Assembly: GCA_016936355.1 (NCBI GenBank)
Contig: JAFGYB010000001.1
Location: 124,001 to 188,000, forward strand
DNA length: 64,000 bases
DNA from: Bacteroidales bacterium
GTDB lineage: Bacteria; Bacteroidota; Bacteroidia; Bacteroidales; F082
Direction: 5' to 3'
Position numbers and translations under genes: made by a program. Under the pieces are notes generated by a model. It made no database searches, was not told where the DNA came from, and saw only the letters and a list, made by a program, of their open reading frames with translations. This document shows, in pieces, positions 7,971 to 16,922 of this stretch. The stretch's first letter is position 1, and each line of letters opens with the position of its first letter.

Positions 7971-9523
7971 TGTTTTGATGTCAGTGTTATGATTGGAATT
8001 AATGATTCTTCCAAAGAAATACCCCCGTGCTGGAATGTATCGGTATAATATTTCACATAGTAATTGTAGTTGTTGGGGTAAGCAAAAAACTGATTCCCTT
8101 TTGAAAATACCCAACGGGTACTTACGTTCATTTTGGGCAGAAAATATTCCTCGGGGTTGATCATTTCAAAAACCTCCTTTGCATTGTATGCCAGGCTCTT
8201 TCCGAACTTATAACGCAGGTTCGTATTTACATTTTTATCTCCAAGAATTTTTACCGGATCGTTCACGCGTATGGAACCATGATCGGTGGTGATTACCAGG
8301 GTCACATTTTTATCGGACAGATATTTGATAATGTCGAACAAGGAAGAATGTTCAAACCAGGAGGACATCAGCGATCGGTAAGCCGATTCATCGTCCGCCA
8401 GTTCACGGATAATCTCCATTTCTGTGCGGGCGTGTGATAGCATGTCTACAAAATTATAGACCAGTACATTCAGATCGTTATCCATGATGTTCGAAATATT
8501 CTCGAACAGTTTTTTTCCGCTTTCATGGTTGAGCACTTTGTGGTAGCTCATTTTAACATGCCGCCCGTATCGTTTGAGTTGTTCCCTAAGCAGTTCTTCC
8601 TCGTACTGATTTTTGGTTCCTTCTTCGTTTTCGTCCACCCAGTAATGAGGAAAGTGTTTTCTGATTTCAAGAGGCATTAAACCTGAAAAGATGGCGTTCC
8701 GGGCATACTGTGTAGCGGTGGGAAGAATGCTGTAATACAGGTCGTCTGTCTCCACTTTAAAGTGATCGGCAACCATGGGCTCAATCACCTTCCATTGATC
8801 GTAGCGCAGATTGTCGATGAGCAGGAAAAATATTTTTTGTTTTTTATCGATCAGCGGGAGGACCTTTTCCTTAATGAGTGTGTGTGATAAAACTGGTTTA
8901 TCGTCCGAATTACCGTACAACCAGTCTTTATAGTTTTTAGCAAAGAACTTGGAAAAGCCGTAATTGGCTTCATTTTTTTGCATGGAAAGAATTTCGTTGA
9001 TACCCGGGTCATCCGATTTTTCAAGATCAATCTCCCAGCGAACCAACTTTTTGTAAATATCAGCCCATTCGTCCGTTTCCATCCGGTCCTGCAGCTGCAT
9101 ACTAATTTCGCGGAATTCCTGCTGATAATTCAACGTGGTTTTCTCCCCCACCAGTTTTTTGTTTTCGAGGTTGCGCTTCAGTGACAAAAGAATCTGGGTT
9201 GGTTTTACGGGTTTTATCAGGTAATCGGCTATATTGGAACCAATGGCGTCTTCCATTATCGATTCTTCTTCACTTTTGGTGATCATTACAACAGGCAATC
9301 CCGACTTAACAGACTTTAGTTTTTCCAACACTTCAATCCCGCTCAATCCAGGCATTTGTTCGTCCAGAAAAACAATGTCAAAATCTTCTTCTTCTACTTT
9401 TTCCAGTACTTCATCACCACTGTTTACTGCCGTCACATCAAATCCTTTTTCTTCTAAAAAAATGATGTGGGGTTTCAACATGGTTATTTCATCATCGGCC
9501 CATAGTATTCTGGTCTTGCTCAT
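7967..9523 (-). CDS. porX: PorX, response regulator with PglZ domain
   Basis: The 518-residue protein has an N-terminal receiver (residues about 4-115) with acidic residues ADDE, phosphoacceptor Asp54 in VFLDEQMPG and Lys104 in YLIKPVKP. A linker follows, then an alkaline-phosphatase-like PglZ domain from about residue 215 (FFLLIDNLRYDQW, YSILPTATQYARN, LVITTDHGSI, FQHGGISLEE). In Porphyromonas PorX pairs with the kinase PorY and controls type IX secretion genes through the sigma factor SigP. No porY is visible here. Metal-ligand Asp and His residues of PglZ appear intact. It heads an operon with tsaE and ald, divergent from the HD gene. Confidence 0.95.
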   Translation of the reverse strand: MSKTRILWADDEITMLKPHIIFLEEKGFDVTAVNSGDEVLEKVEEEDFDIVFLDEQMPGLSGIEVLEKLKSVKSGLPVVMITKSEEESIMEDAIGSNIADYLIKPVKPTQILLSLKRNLENKKLVGEKTTLNYQQEFREISMQLQDRMETDEWADIYKKLVRWEIDLEKSDDPGINEILSMQKNEANYGFSKFFAKNYKDWLYGNSDDKPVLSHTLIKEKVLPLIDKKQKIFFLLIDNLRYDQWKVIEPMVADHFKVETDDLYYSILPTATQYARNAIFSGLMPLEIRKHFPHYWVDENEEGTKNQYEEELLREQLKRYGRHVKMSYHKVLNHESGKKLFENISNIMDNDLNVLVYNFVDMLSHARTEMEIIRELADDESAYRSLMSSWFEHSSLFDIIKYLSDKNVTLVITTDHGSIRVNDPVKILGDKNVNTNLRYKFGKSLAYNAKEVFEMINPEEYFLPKMNVSTRWVFSKGNQFFAYPNNYNYYVKYYTDTFQHGGISLEESLIPIITLTSKQ

Positions 9524-9553
9524 AATCTAAAATTTCAAAAGTTAAACACCTGT

Positions 9554-9582
9554 TTTGAGCTGAACGGATAATATTATCTTTG
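9554..9582 (+). promoter_or_regulatory. Consensus Bacteroidota promoter for the HD gene
   Basis: TTTG at 9554-9557, a 17-base spacer and TATCTTTG at 9575-9582 match the phylum's -33/-7 promoter. Transcription would start near 9586-9590, giving a leader of about 60-65 bases to the ATG at 9651. Confidence 0.7.
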
Positions 9583-9650
9583 TAAATAATCCTGTTCAGT
9601 GTCGTATTATTAATTGACTCACAAAATTCAGGTATTTCTCTCACAGTGAA

Positions 9651-10922
9651 ATGTTAACAAAAACAAAATTAAGAAAATTTATGAGAGACCAGAAGCGAAA
9701 TAAGAGAAAGATATTCAACGATCCGGTGTACGGATTTATCGCCATTACTGATGACGTTTTGTTCGATATTATCGAGCATCCCTACTTCCAGCGACTCCGG
9801 AGAATTAAACAACTTGGACTGGCGCATATGGTCTATCCTGGGGCTCTGCACACGCGTTTTCACCATTCACTGGGAGCCATGCATCTGATGGGCCGTGCAC
9901 TGACTGAATTAAGGCTAAAAGGGCATGATATTTCAGAGGAAGAATACAGCTCGGCCCAGCTGGCCATGATGTTGCACGACATTGGGCACGGCCCCTATTC
10001 ACATGCGCTGGAACACAGTATTGTTGAGGGAGTCAGTCATGAGCATATTTCCAAGTGGTTTATGGAGCGGTTGAATACCGAGTTTTCGGGCAAACTGAAC
10101 AGGGCATTGGATATTTTTGAAAATCGCTATTCCCGAAAGTTTTTTCATCTGCTGGTGTCCAGTCAGTTTGATATGGACCGCCTCGATTATTTGAAACGTG
10201 ACAGTTTTTTTACCGGGGTATCCGAGGGGATCATCAACTATGAGCGACTGTTAAACATGCTTGAAATAGCCCATGATGAACCGGTTATAGAGTATAAAGG
10301 GGTTTATTCAGTAGAAAAATTTATTACAGCCCGCAGGCTGATGTACTGGCAGGTTTATCTGCATAAAACTGTTTTGGCAGCAGAATACATGGCAACCCAC
10401 CTTTTGCGTAGGGCTAAGTATTTGTCGCTTCAGGGAGAAAATCTGTTTGCAACACCAGCCTTCAGTTATTTTCTCAAAAACAACATCAATCAAAAGCATT
10501 TTGAGGAAGATCCCGATACGCTGAATCAGTTTGCTTTACTCGATGATTTCGATGTGTACACTTCACTTAAAGTGTGGATGAACCACAAAGACAAAGTATT
10601 GTCTTCGCTGAGTAAAGCACTGGTAAACCGGAATCTTTTCAAAATCAAGTTACAAACAGAACCCTTTGAACAGGATAAAATAGACAGTATCAGAGAAAAA
10701 GTGAAGCAAAAGTTAGGTTTAACGGATGAGGAAGCTGACTATTTTGTGTTTCAGGAAAGCACTTCGAACTATACGTACAAACCCGGTATGGACCGCATTA
10801 AGATGTTGTATAAAAACGGATCGGTTCAGGATATTACCGAAGCTTCGGATCAGTTAAATATCAATGTGTTGTCAAAGCCTACTGTAAAATATTTTTTGTG
10901 TTATCCAAAGAATATCATTTAA
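9651..10922 (+). CDS. HD-domain phosphohydrolase (SAMHD1/dGTPase-like)
   Basis: The 423-residue protein opens with KIFNDPVYGFIAITDDVLFDIIEHPYFQRLRRIKQLG, quoted here only in its key parts: NDPVYGFI, FQRLRRIKQLG and HTRFHHSLG. The metal-binding HD motif is MMLHDIGHGPYSHALEH, and SQFDMDRLDYLKRDS supplies the final Asp. This matches the SAMHD1/YdhJ-like branch of HD hydrolases, which act on (d)NTPs or related phosphates; the substrate is unknown. ATG at 9681 is an alternative start. In many Bacteroidota this gene sits next to porX, as it does here, divergently, which hints at a shared context but not a proven link. Confidence 0.9.
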   Translation: MLTKTKLRKFMRDQKRNKRKIFNDPVYGFIAITDDVLFDIIEHPYFQRLRRIKQLGLAHMVYPGALHTRFHHSLGAMHLMGRALTELRLKGHDISEEEYSSAQLAMMLHDIGHGPYSHALEHSIVEGVSHEHISKWFMERLNTEFSGKLNRALDIFENRYSRKFFHLLVSSQFDMDRLDYLKRDSFFTGVSEGIINYERLLNMLEIAHDEPVIEYKGVYSVEKFITARRLMYWQVYLHKTVLAAEYMATHLLRRAKYLSLQGENLFATPAFSYFLKNNINQKHFEEDPDTLNQFALLDDFDVYTSLKVWMNHKDKVLSSLSKALVNRNLFKIKLQTEPFEQDKIDSIREKVKQKLGLTDEEADYFVFQESTSNYTYKPGMDRIKMLYKNGSVQDITEASDQLNINVLSKPTVKYFLCYPKNII

Positions 10923-11041
10923 ATTGTTCTCTGAATAATTTTGTTTGCGCAGATCGATCATTGACTTCAACGTAGCTGTTTTGCCGGGGAAGGAAATTTG
11001 CTTTTAAAAAAGTATTATTTTTATCATAGTCAAAACAACTT

Positions 11042-13087
11042 ATGAGAAACACCGACAAGCAAAACAAAAAAAAAGAGGATGTCTCATTGATCCTGGAGTT
11101 ATCCTCTGAAATTTTAAACCGACCTGTGTTCGACTCTGAATCGGGTGTTATCAGTTTTTTACAAACACTGAAACAGGTCTTGGGGGTACCCTATGTCGTT
11201 TTTTTGGAAGAAGGTAAAAGCAAAAAGCCTTTAATCATTGGAGAAAAAGAAGTTCAACATACCCAAAAAAGAAGCAAAGCTACATTAGATTTACTTCAGC
11301 AGTCCATGGTGAAAAGCAGCTCCAAACCCATCCATTTTCCCAATATTATCGAAGCTAAACTTAAAGGACATTGGGGGGAGCTGGAGGGCAAAATTGGGTC
11401 TTTTCTGGGAGTCCCGGTCAAACGTAATAAAACGGTTATTGGATCCCTCTCAATTGCTCATAAGGTCCCCCATCAGTTTTCCGGATCGGAACAAAAACTT
11501 TTGGAGGGTTTTGCTGATTTTATGGCTGTGAAGATCAAATGCAGAATCAACGAAGAAAAAAGAAAGAATCTGGAAACAAAGTATAAAACGATCTACGAAA
11601 ATATTGATGAAGGAGTTGTCCTGATCAAATCTGGCAAGATCGTGGAAGCCAATCATAGTTTTGCACATATTGTCAGTCTTGACGATCCCTCACAGTTGCT
11701 TGGGAAACCTTTTACCGAATTTTCACCCCGCTTTCAACCCGATGGAATTTCATCGGCAAAAAAACTCGACAGCTATCTGAATGCGGCCAAAAATAAAAAA
11801 CAAAAGCTGGACTGGACAATCAAGAGTATCAATGGCAACCTTACATATACCATATTGACGCTGAGTATTATTGAAGAAATGAGCGAAGCCGATTACCTCG
11901 TTTTTGTGAAGGACATATCGAAACAGAAAAACTTTGAAAAGGAGCTAATTGAAGCAAAGGAAAAAGCAGAAAATGCGAATCACATGAAATCGGTTTTTTT
12001 GTCCAATATGTCTCATGAGATCCGAACTCCTTTGAATTCGATTATTGGTTTTTCCGATCTGCTGCTTGACGAAGAATCTTCTTCTGAAGACAGAATGATG
12101 TATTCCGAAATGATCAGTACAGCCGGAAAATCATTATTACAGTTGATAACCGATATTATCGACATTTCCAAGATTGAAGCCGGTCATCTGAAAATCAGGA
12201 AAACCGATTTCGATGTACATAAGATGCTGGACGAAATGGTGATCAGTTACAATCGGGAGAAAGTGACACGCGGCAAATCGCACCTGAACATCGAGGTGGT
12301 TAAAGTTATTGAGGAAGAAAAAGTATACATTCACTCGGACGAATACCGTTTCCGGCAGATACTGATCAATTTACTGAACAACGCCATCAAATTTACCGAT
12401 ACCGGGTTTATTGAATTCGGATATCGTTCGGTTTCCTCAGAAATGATTCAGTTTTTCGTAAAAGATACCGGAATGGGGATCAAGCATTCCGAAACCCGTT
12501 TGATTTTCGAACGCTTTGGACAGGCCAAACAAGATTATGTAGAGAACAAAGAAGGGAAAGGACTCGGCCTTGCCATTACCCATTCCCTGGTCCGTTTACT
12601 CGGTGGCAATATATGGCTGGACTCCGAGCCGGGTAAGGGAAGCACCTTTTATTTTACAATTCCCGTGGCTAAAAATTCAGCTTTGCGTTTGAAAATGGGG
12701 AATGTTTTTGAAGAAACCCTGAAAAACAAAACCATACTTGTTGTGGATAACGTGGAGGAAAATTTCCATTTTATCAGAGGTAATTTACAAAAAACGGGAG
12801 CACTTTTTCTATGGGCCCGCGGAGGAATGGAAGCGGTAAAAGTATTTTCTGAAAATCAGGAAGCTGATTTGGTACTGATGGATCTGCAGATGCCCGATCT
12901 GGATGGCATTACAGCCACTAGTTTGATTCGGAAAATGAATCAAACGGTGCCCATAATAGCCCAAACTGCATTCAATAATATTTATGACCGGGAAAGTGTA
13001 ACAGAACACGGATTCAACGATATTATTATCAAACCCTTTTATTTTCGTGATTTGTATGGCGTGCTGACTAAATATTTACTGAAATGA
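11042..13087 (+). CDS. Soluble hybrid histidine kinase (GAF-PAS-HisKA-HATPase-REC)
   Basis: The 681-residue protein has no membrane segment. Order: GAF-like domain about 15-170, PAS about 180-300, HisKA with the H-box SNMSHEIRTPLNS (His325), HATPase with N-box LLNNAIKFT, G1 DTGMGI and G2 GKGLGLAIT, then a C-terminal receiver from about 563 with Asp614 in LMDLQMPDLDG and Lys in IIIKPF. The first acidic pair of the receiver is DN rather than DD. It is an intracellular sensor whose ligand is unknown; no separate output regulator lies nearby. recQ follows after 6 bases. Confidence 0.93.
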   Translation: MRNTDKQNKKKEDVSLILELSSEILNRPVFDSESGVISFLQTLKQVLGVPYVVFLEEGKSKKPLIIGEKEVQHTQKRSKATLDLLQQSMVKSSSKPIHFPNIIEAKLKGHWGELEGKIGSFLGVPVKRNKTVIGSLSIAHKVPHQFSGSEQKLLEGFADFMAVKIKCRINEEKRKNLETKYKTIYENIDEGVVLIKSGKIVEANHSFAHIVSLDDPSQLLGKPFTEFSPRFQPDGISSAKKLDSYLNAAKNKKQKLDWTIKSINGNLTYTILTLSIIEEMSEADYLVFVKDISKQKNFEKELIEAKEKAENANHMKSVFLSNMSHEIRTPLNSIIGFSDLLLDEESSSEDRMMYSEMISTAGKSLLQLITDIIDISKIEAGHLKIRKTDFDVHKMLDEMVISYNREKVTRGKSHLNIEVVKVIEEEKVYIHSDEYRFRQILINLLNNAIKFTDTGFIEFGYRSVSSEMIQFFVKDTGMGIKHSETRLIFERFGQAKQDYVENKEGKGLGLAITHSLVRLLGGNIWLDSEPGKGSTFYFTIPVAKNSALRLKMGNVFEETLKNKTILVVDNVEENFHFIRGNLQKTGALFLWARGGMEAVKVFSENQEADLVLMDLQMPDLDGITATSLIRKMNQTVPIIAQTAFNNIYDRESVTEHGFNDIIIKPFYFRDLYGVLTKYLLK

Positions 13088-13093
13088 GAAATT

Positions 13094-15022
13094 ATGGGGC
13101 AAGAGGCAAGAGAAATTTTGGCAAAATATTGGGGGTTTTCCCAGTTCAGACCGCTACAGGAAGAAATTATTGATTCGGTCCTGGCCGGAAAGGATACTTT
13201 TGCTCTTTTACCTACGGGTGGTGGCAAGTCGCTAACCTTCCAAATCCCGGCTTTAATACAGGATGGTTGTTGCTTGGTGATTACCCCCCTTATTTCTTTG
13301 ATGAAAGATCAGGTGGATCATTTAAAGCGACTGGGGATTTTTGCCAGAGCACTGTATACGGGCATGCATTTCTCTGAAATTGAATCTGTTTTTTCAGAAG
13401 CCATCCATGGCAATCTGAAGTTTCTGTATATCTCTCCTGAGAGACTGCTCAACAAAAACTTTCAATGGGCTTTAGCCAAGATGAATGTGAATCTGATCGC
13501 TGTGGATGAGGCTCATTGTATTTCTCAATGGGGTTATAATTTCAGACCCCCCTATCTGCAAATTGCTGAAATCAGAAATTTCTTTCCCGATACGTCGCTT
13601 TTGGCACTCACTGCCACGGCGACCCCAAAAGTTGTTGAGGACATTCTGGAGAAACTGAATTTCAAAATAAGGAATGTTTTTCAGAGTAGTTTTGAAAGAA
13701 AAAACCTGGCATACAGAATTTTTAATGAAGGCGATAAAACCGGAAGGCTGATTGAATTATTGAAGAAAAAGGATGGATCGGCGATTGTATATGTCCGAAA
13801 CCGGAAGAAAACCAGAGAATTGACAGAAATTTTGGTTAAAAACAACATTTCGGCAACTTTTTATCACGCAGGTCTGGATGCCAAAATCAGGATACAACGA
13901 CAGCAGCAATGGACCCGTTCGCAGGTACGTGTCATGGTTGCCACCAATGCATTTGGGATGGGCATTGACAAACCCAATGTCCGTCAGGTGATCCATTACA
14001 ATTTACCCGATTGTTTGGAATCCTATTTTCAGGAAGCGGGCCGTGCCGGCCGCGACAGGAAAGAAGCTGTTGCCAGTTTGTTTTTCAATAATCACGACAT
14101 TGGAAGAGCCAAACAACAACTCACCGAGTCCTATCCCGAAGTGAAGAAAATAAGAGATATCTATAATGCCCTGGGAAATTATTTACAGATTCCCATCGGG
14201 GCCGGAAAAGATATGGGCTACAATTTCAACATTGTTGATTTCACGAAACAATACAACTTCGGGCTCATCACTACTTACAGTACGTTGAAGCTGCTTGAGA
14301 AGGAAGGTTTTGTGGCCTACAGGGAGTCGGAAGAAAGGTTTTCAAAAATGTTTGTCCGTTACAACAATGAAGAACTGTACCGGTTCATGGTTGAAAATCC
14401 AAAATTTGAAGTGTTGATCAAACAAATCCTGCGCTCCTATGGAGGAGTCTTTACTGATTATGTCGCCATAGACGAAAAAGTGATTGCCAAAAGAACCGAA
14501 ATGAAACCTGAAAGTGTGGTGCAGGGACTGACGGTTCTTTCCAAAGCAAAGGTGATCAATTATATCCAGCTCAAATCATCCCCCCAATTGTTTTATAATA
14601 CCGACAGGTTGCCCAAAGAACACATTGGGTTTTCAGCCGAAAACTACGATCACCTGAAACAGGCAGCTTCCCGGCGATTGGAAGCAATGATCGACTTTTT
14701 GACCAACGATAAAACTTGTCGGAGTGTTCAATTGCTCGCCTATTTCGGGGAAAAGAAAGCCAAACGTTGCGGGATTTGCGATGTATGCCAGAACATGAAC
14801 AAAATGGACCTGAATGAGATGGAGTATCAGGCGATCAGCCAGCAGATTCAACAACTTCTTTCCGAGAAATCGAGAAACCTGTACGAGTTAATCCCTCTTA
14901 TTTCCGACTATCCCGAAGATAAAATTGTGGCAGTCGTCAGGTGGTTGATAGACAACCAGAGTATTATGCGTTTACAGGATGAAAAGCTTGTCTGGCAAAA
15001 TCAAATGGGATTTGATTTTTAA
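13094..15022 (+). CDS. recQ: ATP-dependent DNA helicase RecQ
   Basis: The 642-residue protein has the Q-motif/WGFSQFRPLQEE start, Walker A LLPTGGGKSLTF, DEAH box AVDEAHCISQWG, ALTATATP, and motif VI QEAGRAGRDRK. The zinc-binding four Cys follow (DKTCRSV and RCGICDVC) with a winged-helix region. A recognisable HRDC domain is missing; the C-terminus is a short helical stretch, as in many Bacteroidota RecQs. It unwinds 3'-5' in recombination and fork repair. It starts 6 bases after the hybrid kinase stop, so the two are co-transcribed. Confidence 0.96.
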   Translation: MGQEAREILAKYWGFSQFRPLQEEIIDSVLAGKDTFALLPTGGGKSLTFQIPALIQDGCCLVITPLISLMKDQVDHLKRLGIFARALYTGMHFSEIESVFSEAIHGNLKFLYISPERLLNKNFQWALAKMNVNLIAVDEAHCISQWGYNFRPPYLQIAEIRNFFPDTSLLALTATATPKVVEDILEKLNFKIRNVFQSSFERKNLAYRIFNEGDKTGRLIELLKKKDGSAIVYVRNRKKTRELTEILVKNNISATFYHAGLDAKIRIQRQQQWTRSQVRVMVATNAFGMGIDKPNVRQVIHYNLPDCLESYFQEAGRAGRDRKEAVASLFFNNHDIGRAKQQLTESYPEVKKIRDIYNALGNYLQIPIGAGKDMGYNFNIVDFTKQYNFGLITTYSTLKLLEKEGFVAYRESEERFSKMFVRYNNEELYRFMVENPKFEVLIKQILRSYGGVFTDYVAIDEKVIAKRTEMKPESVVQGLTVLSKAKVINYIQLKSSPQLFYNTDRLPKEHIGFSAENYDHLKQAASRRLEAMIDFLTNDKTCRSVQLLAYFGEKKAKRCGICDVCQNMNKMDLNEMEYQAISQQIQQLLSEKSRNLYELIPLISDYPEDKIVAVVRWLIDNQSIMRLQDEKLVWQNQMGFDF

Positions 15023-15078
15023 TCCCGGCTTGAAAAGTTTAGTAATTTTACACCTTCAAACACGTTAATCTTTCGATT

Positions 15079-15819
15079 ATGAAAAGACATATTTTTCTAT
15101 TAGCGGTTGCCCTGTTTTTCTCGGTCTTCACTTACGGCCAAACAGCTAACGATAATCAATTCAAATCAGAACATACAACATCAGGAATGTATATTCACGC
15201 CGGACCTTCGTTTCCCCTGTTTGATCTGTCCAAAAACAACCCTTATGATTCTTCAGCTGGGATGGCAGCCACAGGATTCCATGTGGAGCTGGGGTACTCT
15301 CACCAGGTTACTAATAATTTAGGTTACAAAATCTCTTCATTTTATTTTGGTAACAAGTACAGTGAGAAAAAGTACAGCAATTATTTTGCGGGCATACTTG
15401 GAGGTGGTAGTTCCATTGCCAATGCTGATGGCTGGTCAGTGGGCGGATTCCTGGTTAAACCCTATTTTTACGTACCGATCACGGAAAACATAACTTGGGA
15501 AGTATATGCCTCTGCCGGTTTTTCGGCTTTTTATACTCCAAAATACACCCGCGTTTCCCATGCAACTTTGCCCGATACTACAGTGTATTATTATTATCGT
15601 GACAAAAGTAAAGGCATTTCCTTTGCTTATGGACTGGGCACGCAATTGAATTTCAAGATGTTCAATACGAACCTGATGGTTTCTGCTGATTTTTTAAGTA
15701 TTCCTATTAAATACACAGCTACCGGTATCGATATCAATAATCAAAGTTATTCTGAGTCGATCAAAAGCAAACTCGGATATTTAAGTGTAAACATTGGCTA
15801 CATCATCTATTTCAAATAA
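15079..15819 (+). CDS. Outer-membrane beta-barrel protein
   Basis: The 246-residue protein has a signal peptide (MKRHIFLLAVALFFSVFTYGQ) and amphipathic beta-strands (TSGMYIHAGPSFPLFDL, GFHVELGYSHQV, GYKISSFYFGNKY), ending in an aromatic strand GYLSVNIGYIIYFK typical of a barrel C-terminus. It resembles the PorT/OmpW-like small barrels of Bacteroidota. No specific cargo or partner can be inferred. The following glycosylase gene starts inside its 3' end. Confidence 0.82.
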   Translation: MKRHIFLLAVALFFSVFTYGQTANDNQFKSEHTTSGMYIHAGPSFPLFDLSKNNPYDSSAGMAATGFHVELGYSHQVTNNLGYKISSFYFGNKYSEKKYSNYFAGILGGGSSIANADGWSVGGFLVKPYFYVPITENITWEVYASAGFSAFYTPKYTRVSHATLPDTTVYYYYRDKSKGISFAYGLGTQLNFKMFNTNLMVSADFLSIPIKYTATGIDINNQSYSESIKSKLGYLSVNIGYIIYFK

Positions 15820-16426
15820 TACAAGGAAAATACCTGATTCCTTTTACCGGAATGATGATGTTGTCTTTATCGCTAAATCATTGATCGGAAAGGAATTGTA
15901 TACATTTATTGACGGGGCTTTGACCGGTGGTATCGTTGCCGAAACCGAAGCCTATGCGGGTGTTGTTGACAAGGCGTCTCATGCCTATGGTAACCGACGT
16001 ACGCCTCGTACGGAAGTAATGTATGCTGAAGGTGGCATCAGTTATGTATATTTCAGTTACGGAATGCACTATTTGTTTAATGTGGTGACGGCAGTGAAAG
16101 ATATCCCCCATGCTGTGCTGATCAGGGGAATTATACCGGTTAGGGGAATTGAAATTCAACAGGAAAGAAGACAAACCACACTCCCACTGAACATGCTGAC
16201 AAACGGTCCGGCTAAATTATGTCAGGCATTAGGACTTGATCTCAGACACAACGGCATATCGCTGACGGGAAATAAGGTTTGGATTGAAAATAATGATCGC
16301 CCGGTCAAAAATGAAATGATCAGGGTGGGGCCAAGAGTTGGGGTAGGTTATGCTGCTGAGGATGCAGCATTGCCTTATCGCTTTATTTTAAAGGATATCC
16401 GGTATAAACCAGTTGCTCACCGTTGA
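15794..16426 (+). CDS. DNA-3-methyladenine glycosylase (AAG/Mpg family)
   Basis: The 210-residue protein matches the AAG fold: FYRNDDVVFIAKSLIGKEL, IVAETEAYAG (catalytic Glu), DKASHAYGNRRTPRTEVMY, YVYFSYGMHYLFNVV, AVLIRGIIP and LTNGPAKLCQALGL. It excises alkylated purines and hypoxanthine in base-excision repair. No ATG exists before the domain; the frame's only usual start is TTG at 15794, which overlaps the barrel gene by 26 bases, so translation is probably coupled. Length is normal for the family. Confidence 0.93.
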   Translation: MATSSISNNTRKIPDSFYRNDDVVFIAKSLIGKELYTFIDGALTGGIVAETEAYAGVVDKASHAYGNRRTPRTEVMYAEGGISYVYFSYGMHYLFNVVTAVKDIPHAVLIRGIIPVRGIEIQQERRQTTLPLNMLTNGPAKLCQALGLDLRHNGISLTGNKVWIENNDRPVKNEMIRVGPRVGVGYAAEDAALPYRFILKDIRYKPVAHR

Positions 16427-16440
16427 GTTCAGTGCATAAA

Positions 16441-16469
16441 AAAAGCTGCTTCACAGCAGCTCTTTTTTT
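16441..16469. terminator. Bidirectional intrinsic terminator between mpg and hup
   Basis: A 7-bp perfect stem AGCTGCT / AGCAGCT with loop TCAC (16444-16461) has T-runs on both strands, ending the convergent glycosylase and HU genes. Confidence 0.88.
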
Positions 16470-16482
16470 CTCATTTAATGCC

Positions 16483-16746
16483 TTAAACTTTTAAGTCAGC
16501 TCCGGCTTTAAATTTAACAACCTTTTTTGCAGGAATGCTAATTTCTTTACCTGTTTGAGGGTTGCGACCTTTTCTGGCCGAGCGGGTGGAAACTGAGAAA
16601 GATCCAAACCCAACTAAAGCAACTCTTTCGCCTTTTTTCAGTGCACCTGATGTGGAGTCAATAAAAGCATCGAGGGCTTTCTTTGCATCTGCTTTACTCA
16701 AACCGGCACCTGAGGCCATAGCATCAATTAATTCAGCTTTGTTCAT
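16483..16746 (-). CDS. hup: HU-family DNA-binding protein
   Basis: The 87-residue protein starts [16 protein letters not shown], contains [28 protein letters not shown] (quoted in parts: [16 protein letters not shown]) and ends [10 protein letters not shown], the full HU/IHF signature including the DNA-intercalating Pro of the arm. It compacts and bends DNA as a dimer. It has its own consensus promoter and terminator, so it is monocistronic. Confidence 0.97.
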   Translation of the reverse strand: MNKAELIDAMASGAGLSKADAKKALDAFIDSTSGALKKGERVALVGFGSFSVSTRSARKGRNPQTGKEISIPAKKVVKFKAGADLKV

Positions 16747-16785
16747 AGTTGTAAATTTTTAATGATCATTTAAACAATTGTATAA

Positions 16786-16816
16786 CAAATATACAAGTAT
16801 ATCAGTTAAATGCAAA
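16786..16816 (-). promoter_or_regulatory. Consensus promoter of the HU gene
   Basis: On the minus strand TTTG (16816-16813), 19 bases, then TATATTTG (16793-16786) match the -33/-7 consensus exactly. Transcription would start near 16780, leaving a leader of about 35 bases. This is the best promoter in the window. Confidence 0.82.
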
Positions 16817-16922
16817 TTATTTTGAGAAAAACCCCCAAAAATGTTAATAAAATGCAAATTTTGTTAATAAGAACAGTTAAAAACCGCTGAAATCCTTTGT
16901 TTTAGGCTTGTTCAGGAGGTGT

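Noticed and set aside
7970-8114. Longer start for tsaE at 8114
   Set aside because: It would add 48 residues unlike TsaE and overlap porX by about 150 bases; the ATGA junction at 7970-7967 is a normal coupling site.
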